A stretch of DNA of 64,000 nt from Liolophura sinensis. Taxonomy: Eukaryota > Mollusca > Polyplacophora > Chitonida > Chitonidae. This document shows, in pieces, positions 55,536-64,000 of the stretch. The notes below the pieces were generated by a model. The model made no database searches. It was not told the DNA's origin and worked only from the letters and a program-made list of their open reading frames with translations. Positions within the stretch are counted from its first letter, which is position 1, and every line of letters begins with the position of its first letter. Location of the stretch: contig NC_088295.1 of assembly GCF_032854445.1 (NCBI RefSeq), forward strand, positions 17,349,490 through 17,413,489, read 5' to 3'. A program made the position numbers and the translations under genes.

Positions 55536-56280
55536 ACCAGTTTTCGGGGTATTAGAATGTGAATAGGTTTTTTAAAAAAATTAGTAGCATGAAACATGAG
55601 TAAATTTGATGAAATTAATTAAGAGAGTTAGAGAATATAAGTTTAATTACTAGTATTAACTTTTTTGTTTTTGTTAAAATCGTTTATCGCTGACAGCTTA
55701 TTGACTAATCAACTTTTGCTAATATTGCTTTTTGCTGAAAAGATTTCAAACATCTGTTCAGTTATAAAGCTGAGTGATAAGAGAATCCCACACCAAACAT
55801 CTCTTACATGTGCGCTATGTGTCCGTATGGTGAGAATGCCCAAGGCATACAACACTGCTGAGTGCTCATTAGCAAACTTCATAGAATAAAACTAATCAAT
55901 TAACCTTTCGCTCTCAAATATGGAAGAGGAATATGGAAAAAATTACCATTAATTGTAGACAAGAAACAATTGTTTATAATGAACGTTTTAGCTGTGAAAA
56001 AATAAAGCGTTTGTCTTTGGTGGGCTTCCTCGTGGAATTTTAATGCTGTTCGTCAGATCGTTTCGTTTCTGTGTTTTAGAAAAGCCTAACACAGGATCAT
56101 GAAACCGTAGAACATTCTGATTACATGACAAACTGCACTGCACCAAGTCTCAGATGAGCCATTCCCAGATACAACCTAACTCGTCTTGTGTTTTGTCTAC
56201 ATAGTATTTTTATAAAGTTGGAGTCTCACAACGACATTATCATGGATCACATAAAATACATGTTAAACATCGTCCTTGGT
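55536..56280. other. Non-coding stretch, nothing recognised
   Basis: AT-rich. The ORF at 55665-55889 is unrecognised. Confidence 0.4.
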
Positions 56281-56290
56281 TCAAAGTACA

Positions 56291-56438
56291 ATAAGAGGCC
56301 TAAGTGGCCGAGGTGGTTAGCGGGCCAGCATCACTGGCTGTGAGTTCAATTCCAGCTTTGCCAGGTTTATTCCCATCATAATGCTGGCCGACGTTGTGTA
56401 AGTTGAGTACGGAGTAAAATACCATTCAGTCAAATAAA
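56291..56438 (+). mobile_element. SINE with internal deletion
   Basis: The head (AGGCCTAAGTGGCCGAGGTG, with A-box), B-box region (GAGTTCAATTCC) and tail (CATAATGCTGGCCGACG, TTGAGTACGGAG, CAAATAAATC) are joined with about 90 bp of the body missing. A 10-bp target-site duplication with one mismatch (TCAAAGTACA at 56281, TCAAAGCACA at 56439) shows that it inserted as a unit. The deletion therefore either pre-dates insertion or happened inside the copy. Confidence 0.88.
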
Positions 56439-56448
56439 TCAAAGCACA

Positions 56449-57118
56449 GTGCTGCTGGATTCGACCGAGGAATCACAACACTACTCCACTCAGTTTATCT
56501 CCATATATGAATTTTGTACGCTGTTATAAAAAACATTTTGGTAAATGTTCTTCTCAAACAAGCTCAGAACTGAACCAGTCGACCAACCACGTAAATCGAT
56601 ATAAGAACCAAGTAGACGGACTGCACTTCAGCATGTATACACAGATGGTTCAGTTTTATTAGTATTATAGAGATTTTACTATATAAAAGGTCTTCCAAAG
56701 AAGCCCTTATAGTAACTAAGCTTTGAATATCATAATAAGCTATGTCCATTTCCCCTTCATCTCCAGTGAAAATCTAGAGAATGCCGCTCCAGAGAAAGAT
56801 ACTCTAACAAACGTCCATAAGATAGTACAGCACATAGGCGGTCATACAATAAAAACTGTTTACCACAAATACCAATGGGGTATAAGAGGAAATCATTTTT
56901 TCATGCAGAGCCAAAGTAAATTTCCAAGTGCATTGTCAACAACATAAAAAGAAAACAACAGAGAAGACTGTGGATGAAAGAAAGAATCCAGAAGGTGTGC
57001 GTCGATAGGCAGCAGCTGCACCAGTGATAGATGCTCTACAAACAAGGACATGTAAACTGTATATACATAATGAATATAAAGCCATTGCCTGGTTCCCACC
57101 ACTAGTACTGAATCACTG
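56449..57118. other. Non-coding stretch, nothing recognised
   Basis: No supported feature. Confidence 0.35.
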
Positions 57119-57130
57119 AAAGAATTTATT

Positions 57131-57391
57131 TTATTTATTTATTTATTTATTTAAATGGTGTTTACGCCATACTCAAGAATATTTCACTTACACGACGGCG
57201 GCCAGCATTATGGTGGGGGGAAACCGGGCTTGGGGAAACCCACGACTATCCGCAGGTAGCTGCTAGACGTTCCCACGCACGACCAGAGAGGAAACCAGCA
57301 TGAGTTTGAACTCGCAGCGACCGCATTGGTGAAAGGCTTCTGGCTCATTGCGCCGCGTGGCCTGGTAGTCCCCTCTGCCACGCAGGCCCCA
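57131..57391 (-). mobile_element. SINE, full length, minus strand
   Basis: On the minus strand it runs from GGGGCCTGCGTGGCAGAGGG through the GCGCAATGAGCCAGAAGCC and CACCAATGCGGTCGCTGCG blocks and B-box to TGGCCGCCGTCGTGTAAGTG, the TATTCTTGAGTATGGCG tail and (AAAT)n. A 12-bp target-site duplication with one mismatch (AAAGAATTTATT at 57119, AAAGAACTTATT at 57392) flanks it. Confidence 0.95.
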
Positions 57392-57403
57392 AAAGAACTT
57401 ATT

Positions 57404-58297
57404 GCAAGAGTCGTAAGTTTTTCAGACTAGATGCTACGTATTTTGCTTTACAGTTTTGCTAGGTATAAGATATGTCCCTTGGAATTTCAAGATATTAGAC
57501 GACATACCTACCGGTATCAGTATTTAAATGACATTGTGGAAAACATAAGAGCTTCCATTACATGGCAGGAAAAGCCTAAAGAGATATCAGCACAGGAAGA
57601 TTAACAGGCGTATTAAAACATGCACCAGGATCTATTCAAGGCTTATTATTTCTATTGAAGAATCCCATTATAGGAGGCCGTATATTTCCACGTTAGTATC
57701 AAGCCCACTTATATCCCACATCTATATGGGTCATGTGTGTAAAATTGGTCACTTTCTTGGATCTCCTAATAAGACTGACCTTTTATGTTATGCCTTTGCC
57801 GTAGGGCACGAGCGATCGAGGGTCAGTACAACTGCACTCAGAAAAGGTGTGTGAAACGCGATAGATTCAGAATCAGGACAAAACTGATGGGCTGCTTGCA
57901 CAGCGGCTATCGTTACAAGTTTGTTTGGTAGGCCGGCCATTTGAGACAAAGAGCCCACAGTTATGGCAGATTTCCGGATGAAATGGTAAGACGCGTGACG
58001 TTTTGCACGGCGTGGCCCAAACCGGGTAGATCTGTCTTTGTGTGAGTTGATGCCTGCTCACGACACAAGCTAACATTAACGCACAAAAACTTAATTGTCA
58101 GACCAGGCTGTGACTTCCTTTCCTCTTACGTTATACTGTGTCTTTTTAAGACATAAGTTCTCCGCCTTTGCGAGTGAACTAAAAAATACTTTGTGATTGA
58201 TGAAAGAATATTTTGTTTCAAGCTGCTGAATGGAAGCTTCGTCAAGAGCATTAAGACTTTTTCAACAAATTTAGTCGGTTTCTTTCTGTTTTTTGTT
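57404..58297. other. Non-coding stretch, nothing recognised
   Basis: No supported feature. Confidence 0.35.
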
Positions 58298-58345
58298 TTG
58301 GTTTTTTTTTTTTTTTTTTTTTTTTTTTGCTTTTGGGTTTTTTTC
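58298..58345 (+). repeat. Poly-T tract
   Basis: A run of about 28 T followed by T-rich sequence. The Phe-rich and Lys-rich ORFs over it are artefacts. Confidence 0.95.
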
Positions 58346-58349
58346 CCAT

Positions 58350-58491
58350 TTCTCAAAATAGAAGAAAATGGACTAAAAAGAGCAAAAAGGGTTTCATGCA
58401 GATTGAATAAAGACTATCGTTTCTCAAAATGGAAGAAAATGGACAAAAAAGAGGAAAAAGGGTTTCATGCAGATTGAATAAAGACTAGCGT
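58350..58491 (+). repeat. 71-bp tandem duplication
   Basis: TCTCAAAATAGAAGAAAATG at 58351 recurs as TCTCAAAATGGAAGAAAATG at 58422. GGGTTTCATGCAGATTGAAT is in both units. A few substitutions separate the copies. Confidence 0.95.
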
Positions 58492-58653
58492 TTGTGACAG
58501 AACTGATGGGCCGCTATTGTACCTGCGCATCAAACTGTAGGAGTGGTATTGAGCCTACAGGTTCCCGCGGGCCAATGACGAAGTCTGCTGCTGACTGGTT
58601 CGTGGATAGCTGCATTGATTGGTGAACAGCCTGGTAGCTGCGTCTCTTCCTCC

Positions 58654-58813
58654 ATGAGCGTTCTCCTCTACTTCACAGTGGTGACTGTTCTTCGATCGGG
58701 TCACGCGCGTTATCCCTGCCAACAGCCACTTTATAAACTTGGTCATCCCAGCTGTGGGATAGCTTTGGAGGACTGTGCATTGATCGGACTAACTCAGTAT
58801 TTGTCATGAACAG
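58654..58813 (+). other. Candidate first exon; small secreted-peptide-like ORF
   Basis: From the ATG at 58654 the frame reads MSVLLYFTVVTVLRSGHA, which looks like a signal peptide with a possible cleavage after GHA. RYPCQQPLYKLGHPSCG, then IALEDCALIGLTQYLS and TGA (about 58807-58809) follow. The same frame is open upstream to 58615. A donor-like AACAG|GTAAAT lies at 58813/58814, just after the stop, and a CCAAT is at 58570-58574. Three cysteines is an odd number for a secreted peptide. I do not recognise it; it may be chance. Confidence 0.22.
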
Positions 58814-59684
58814 GTAAATATCTTTAAATGCCCCGTCGTTTTAGAAAACGTATGCTAGATTTTATCAGTTGCGTGTGTCCGTGTATAGGGTATGATAGTT
58901 TTACTTTGTCACAAGTTATAGATATTTTCCAGTGAATGTTTTAACTATATGTATGCTGTTGATATAATGATGGCGTTCGGGATATTGTAAACGTACGATA
59001 TTTGAACATACGATATGGCAACCGCTTGATCCCATCTCTAAGCAGCTTTGCTCCATTTTATGATCTGTAGCGCATCCATTAAGACAGAGGCCGAAAAAGC
59101 ACTGTTGCTGAAACAAGTTTGCCCTGATGAAGAATTATCCGGCGTTCTGCGCAGGGACATCATGACAGAGAGCGTGTAAATATCAATGATGATGGAAGTC
59201 CTCTCGTTGTGATTTGCTCTGTCGCTAGACTCAACTCGGGCATATTTAAGACCTGTCCATAATACCATAATTCTGGTCCGAGTAATTCCGAAACATTACG
59301 CATTTTACATACAAAAGAACGAAGTCGATTTATAGAAAAGGTAGGTGATTGAAAAGATCAAACCAAAAACTAAACATACCCGTGTCTGCAACTTTTAGTG
59401 TCAAAATGTATTTAAGGTTGTTCATGTTTGTGTACTATCTGTCATGGAATTTTGTAGTCAAGTTTTGCATGCTAACGTACAGCTCTTGACACCTCAGACA
59501 TATACAGCTCAGAGATCAGTAATTTGTACTTGCAGTACTGTCTTCGTATTTCCTTGTGATTAGCCCGTCTACATGTTCATTGTGTCTGTACTACGTCAAC
59601 CTCTTGGCATCCTCCTCAGACACATTTCATTAAGTTGTATATCTTTGTGCAGGATGTAAGCTTTACTAGTAGCCAAACTCGACC
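58814..59684. other. Non-coding stretch, nothing recognised
   Basis: No supported feature. Confidence 0.35.
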
Positions 59685-59828
59685 TTTGCTTACATACCAG
59701 CTTTCCAGCGGCCGAATTCCAGTTGTTATAGAATAACAGTAGACTAAGCTGACATTTGCTTACATAACGGCTTTCCAGCGACCGAATTCCAGTTGTTGTA
59801 GAATAACAGTAGATTAAGTTGACATTTG
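59685..59828 (+). repeat. 70-bp tandem duplication
   Basis: TTTGCTTACATACCAGCTTT at 59685 recurs as TTTGCTTACATAACGGCTTT at 59755. CGAATTCCAGTTGTT and AGAATAACAGTAGA are in both. Several substitutions indicate moderate age. Confidence 0.95.
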
Positions 59829-60599
59829 AGACAGAAATGAAATACGAAATTGTACACAAATTTCGATCACTAGCCCATGTACTGTTTGCATTATCACTGA
59901 TTTGTGAAAACAGATCCTTGGGGTTTACAAGCTTCAATCCATGTTTATCGCCCTCCATTAAAAACGTTAAACCATAAAACACAGCCAGCATCAAAGACTA
60001 AGCTTAATTTGTACCGGATTTTTTTATTCATTAAAGCGTCAGTCTTAAGAATTAACTTCCCAGCTCATCGTATAGTTACTAGCAGCCACCATGAGTTAAT
60101 GAACAAAGGTTAGCGACATAAAAGACATTTTTATTTAGTATTCTCCGTGCTATTTACATTTATGCGTGCTCGCTTGCAGTCTGTCGGCGATGACTAAATA
60201 GCATTTCCATCTGTGGCCCAGCTAAAGATATTTGACAAATGAAACAGAAAGACATAAAAGCCAGTGGGGAATTCTGCCTGGAAGCTTTGAGAGGTCGATC
60301 ATCGGACACAAAATAAATAACATTTTAGTTTTCCTATATTTCAGACCTTACACTGAAGATGACATATTGTTTAAATAAAATTGTCAAAGAGTGACAAATG
60401 CTAAGATAAAAAGAATAGATCCTTACAATTTGAAATTTGTAAGCATTTACTATTCAAATCAGCAAACCTTTACATTCACGAGGTATTGTTTATTTGTGAG
60501 TTCATTGTGGTTAGATACCCGACCATGATCTAGTCCTTTTTTACATTTCTGCGATCAAATTTAACGTAAAATTCTTTTTCTTTAACTTGTTTGTTTGAT
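59829..60599. other. Non-coding stretch, nothing recognised
   Basis: AT-rich, no supported feature. Confidence 0.35.
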
Positions 60600-60825
60600 C
60601 TTATCAAACATCAGACTCACATATACTTAAGTTATATTAGGGCAGCCAGCTTTATGGATAGGGTAAACAGAAGTGCCTGCAGATGACCACCTCTCTTTCC
60701 TACATAGGTACCCAATAAATCTTCTGATTTAAAATTACAGAAAAACCAACGAGACCTGGAATTGAGCCCACAATCTCATCGATCACGAGTTTGTCGGTTG
60801 TGGCCACAAAAGCGTGGTTTAATTA
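60600..60825 (-). mobile_element. SINE, strongly diverged, minus strand
   Basis: GGGCAGCCAGCTTTATGGATAG, then CAGAAGTGCCTGCAGATGACC and GACCTGGAATTGAGCCC follow the SINE order in reverse orientation. The tail is very degraded. This is an old copy. Confidence 0.5.
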
Positions 60826-63043
60826 AATACGTTAGCGATGGTCCCGTAATGGCTCTTTTTCTTCGCACCTGCACTGCGGTTGCCGTATACACTGCTTCGT
60901 CGGTTCAAGTAGTTACCCTGGTTTAGAGCGACATAAATTGTTAAGGAAAGAACATGGAAAACTTTGACATCATATCTTTTAACATGACGCCAACCCTCTA
61001 TATTTTAACATTGATCATTTACTTATCGATGAAAGTGAGGGCGAGACAAGAAATCCTCAGCGGTGGGGGAAGTGTGGGGAAGGGGGGCAAAGGTATTGCA
61101 AATTTTAGGTCATGCCTTAAAACTGAAAATTTGATGATTTGATGATAATTACGGTTGCAAGACATATCTTAATCTTTGATAATCGTCTAGTAACAACGTA
61201 ATACATTAGCCTTGTTGAGAATGTGCTTTCTTTGGCTGTCTTCAAAGATTGAAGACATCCGAAGAATTTTCCAATATCTCAATCCACGAAGGACGTCTAG
61301 GCGTCTACCAGCGTATGTCGAGGCGTACAGTGTTGTATTCCTAGGCAAACCGATCGTTCACAGTGATTTCTCTTACACTATTAATATGGAATGGCGGATA
61401 AGCATTAAAGTTTCATGATGTTTTGCATTATTCCCGTGTTTCCATCCTCAGACCTCCGTGGTAGCACACATTTTCGCCCATGGTTATTTGTTTAAGGTGC
61501 ATAATGGTATAAGCGTATGTCGGGTAACATTGTTTGAAGTGATACGCCACGACCGTTTCTTACACGCTTTGAAAGTTCCACCCAGGTGACATCGATTTCA
61601 AATTCCTACAAGGTGCACAGAGCTCCAGTAATGAAATCTGCTCCACGTAAATAACAATTTTATCTACCTTTTTTGGATCCCCAGAAAAGGCATATGTTAT
61701 TTTAACACTTGAGGCAATTTGCCGAGTGCATGTTAACTTGATTTCGTTTAGACCAACGTGTGAAAAGCGCTGGCATTAAAGTGCTTCCGAATGGCTCGTC
61801 TACATATGCCCGAAATTGATACTTCATTTAATATCTGTCAATGTAATTGTGTGTCATCTCGGGCATGGCTTCGTTTCAGACTAACTGTATTTCCAGCTGA
61901 TATTCCGCCGCCATCGTCCCATGTTAGCTTGGGTTAACTTTGGTTCATCGCCACGGGATCAAGTTATTACGGTTCGGACTTCTCGGAACTTAGAGCTCCT
62001 GATCGAATAACTGGGAGCTTCTTTACTGAAATTAGGTCCACAGTACCATAATGACACTCGCCACGTCCACGAATTCAGATTTTATTAAGATTGTCCAAAA
62101 ATCAGTTGTTAATTAAAGCCGTCCAAATGTGGACCGACTATTTCAAAATCCCATGGACTAAGGGACGGTGTTCCGGCGGAAGTGTGGCCAGGCTAGATCT
62201 TTGTCGCCTTTGGGTATTGTATTACCGACTTGTCTCTCATTGAATTAATGCGCAAGGACAAACTCAATGAGTGATAGGATAGCCGCAAACTGACTGTCGA
62301 GGCTTCAAACTGTGTCCTCAGCTTGGTGGAGCCCACACATCCGCCACTCTGACCATTAGTACACGGATAAAAACATATTATTACTCAGCTTTCATTTTGC
62401 AGTAAATCTTCCTGCCTAATGAGGTCTAATCAATCTGTAAAGCAAAGCACTGAATTAGATTTGCATATCCGGAAGTTAATAGGAATAAAGTGAGATAGAC
62501 GTAAGGTTAATTGGATGCCCAATTCATTTTTCCGCAAAACAGTTTGAAGCTAGCTGCCTGAAGCTAACTGATAAGGCTCTCCTGCTATTTGGAGGTATTT
62601 GTCTTGTGCATATAAATCTATGTATTATGCTTGAAAGTTTTTACTTTTCAAGTAATCCAGTTTTGAAGTAAGTATTTAGAAGGCCGCATTTCAATTATCG
62701 CACTTGGTCAGGCGACACGCTATATTGGCCAAAGCTGTTAAAGTGCATGAATTAATACCATGACTAGCTTATATTACTTTGGGCAAAGAAAGAGTTCAGT
62801 TTTTTCATATCAGGTGTTTCTGAAATTCTGGTTTATCAAGCACACATATGTTGCATAAAAGATACTGTTCATTACAACATAGTGATTTGAGTGCCTCATA
62901 CATCTGGCTGACATGAAAGTAAGTATAGAGTAATGACCTCTTCCTATTGTCTCGTGTTTATCCCGCTTCTGCTACTCATTTGTACCTTTTGTACCCAAGA
63001 GATATACTACTTAATCGCGTCTTAATGTACTGTGTAATCTTGC
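60826..63043. other. Non-coding stretch, nothing recognised
   Basis: About 2.2 kb. ORFs at 60954-61142 and 61212-61418 are unrecognised. No repeat family is visible. Confidence 0.4.
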
Positions 63044-63175
63044 AGAGTCACAGATCCCTGAACAAACCGCTAAACTCTCTAACCACAAATGAAGCTTGGC
63101 CGGATTGTCTGGGTTGGCCTCAGGGAGTTGCATTAGGTGCCTTTCATCCAGCTATCAGCCTTTCAGACGTCATGT
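63044..63175 (+). other. Candidate terminal exon
   Basis: GTGTAATCTTGCAG at about 63032-63045 could be an acceptor. The following open frame reads SHRSLNKPLNSLTTNEAW, PDCLGWPQGVALGAFHPAIS, LSDVM and TGA near 63175. The composition is plausible for coding sequence, but I do not recognise it and no upstream exon is identified. Confidence 0.2.
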
Positions 63176-63269
63176 GACTACGTAATTTAATACAGCCTTG
63201 CGTTAAACAACAGTCACATGAGTTTTGTCAGATACCTGAGGAAGGACAAGGGGATCCTCCGGAATCTCT

Positions 63270-63350
63270 TTTGCTTTCTCCGCTCATAAGCATGAGTCTT
63301 GTTGCATAAGTGAAACATTCTTGAACACAGCGTTTAACTTCAAGAATACA
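63270..63350 (+). mobile_element. SINE tail fragment
   Basis: TTGCATAAGTGAAACATTCTTGAACACAGCG and AACTTCAAGAATACAT resemble the TAAGTGAAATATTCTTGAGTACGGCG tail (compared in parts). Only the 3' end remains. Confidence 0.5.
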
Positions 63351-64000
63351 TAGATCTTACCCGAATCACGGTATTACGAAGACCGACTGCGGCACAAAGA
63401 CTACAATGTTGGTAATAAAAATAACAACTGTATTATCAGCAGCTTATCTCAGATGCTTATTCAGCGACACCTTGCTTATTATAGACACGGATATATAGAC
63501 TGGCGTTATCAAACTGAGGATAAGTTAACTGCAATATGGGACCAGCATGCTATTTGAAGTCACTCTGACCCAGAGAAGACAAGGAAATGATCACGAGAAG
63601 TAACGATGAGATTTGCTAATCGCGTTTCTCCGCGGGATTTTGACAGATTCCATTAACGATAACTACGGAAGGAAGCTGTGTACGTCAATTCTTTGAAGTT
63701 TAAAAAGCCGTAAAATTATGTCACCCACTAGTTCAAAACGTTTTTTTTTTCATCCCGGTTAAAGCCTCTGAGGAAAATAGCTCCACGCTGTAAGAGAGAT
63801 ATGATGAGAAAGTGTTGGGTCAAGATTTCCAGATACTGATTTGCCATGTTTTTCCATACTTAAGGCCCTTGAACTTTCGAAGCAATCTGCTGAAATTGAT
63901 GTCTCCATTGGGTGATCACCAGACACTGACAGGTCAGTCATTCTGACAGCCTTGAATCCCCAACATATCGGAGCAGACTCTTAGAAGGGCGTACATAATA
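63351..64000. other. Non-coding stretch with an unassigned minus-strand ORF
   Basis: On the minus strand the frame from a stop near 63978 to 63759 is open and includes MTDLSVSGDHPMETSISADC and FESSRALSMEKHGKSVSG. The mixed, Ser-rich composition is compatible with coding. However, CATATCTCTCTTACAG within it looks like a splice acceptor, which would make the upstream part intronic. I cannot decide. Confidence 0.25.

Noticed and set aside
59596-59994. 132-codon minus-strand ORF
   Set aside because: Much of it is generated by the 70-bp tandem duplication at 59685-59828; the internal repeat (CYSTTTGIRSLESRYV / FYNNWNSAAGKLV) is not conserved in a way that suggests coding.

Overview
This window is nuclear DNA from an animal, most likely a mollusc. 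The evidence is the absence of long cellular ORFs, abundant AT-rich non-coding DNA, microsatellites and minisatellites, Tc1/mariner and Ty3/gypsy elements, and at least ten copies of a tRNA-headed SINE. The SINE tail (ACCATAATGCTGGCC, then TATTCTTGAGTACG, then CAAATAAATAAAT) is one I associate with molluscan genomes; that link is from memory and unchecked. I recognise no complete host gene, rRNA or free-standing tRNA. The assembly has a 200-N gap at 34062-34261.

Layout. 1-4.8 kb: SINEs, a reverse-transcriptase (RT) relic and a direct repeat. 4.8-6.4 kb: a nearly intact Tc1-like transposon on the minus strand with perfect 28-bp terminal inverted repeats (TIRs). 6.8-7.6 kb: a long-TIR non-autonomous DNA element with an internal 21-bp minisatellite. 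7.8-9.9 kb: AACATGTT motif clusters flanking a possible 3' end of a host gene. 10.6-14.8 kb: two RT relics, a 486-bp hairpin element flanked by TTAA, a degenerate SINE and a 47-bp tandem repeat. 17.6-19.1 kb: a second Tc1-like transposon with an intact 335-aa transposase. 19.3-19.7 kb: a 54-bp repeat running into a GAT/GAC/GGT tract. 23.5-27.1 kb: (AT)n, a perfect 150-bp tandem duplication and a pair of diverged direct repeat blocks. 28.4-29.4 kb: a second copy of the 6.8-kb element, here interrupted by a SINE with a target-site duplication. 35.9 kb: another RT relic.

37.9-46.6 kb is almost continuous repeat: a decayed Ty3/gypsy retrotransposon (gag, protease, RT, RNase H, integrase and short LTRs), a 29-bp minisatellite, a 75-bp tandem duplication, a 28-bp minisatellite and a 491-bp TA-flanked MITE that keeps the 3' end of a transposase ORF. 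46.6-64 kb is mostly featureless DNA with SINE copies, small tandem duplications and a few weak exon candidates.

How the parts relate. The two Tc1 elements are the only plausibly functional genes. The gypsy element and RT relics are dead by stops, frameshifts and truncation. The SINEs carry pol III A/B boxes and must have been mobilised by a retroelement not identified here. The three non-autonomous DNA elements would depend on transposases encoded elsewhere. Exon-like segments are listed with low confidence because splice sites and coding potential were judged by eye only.
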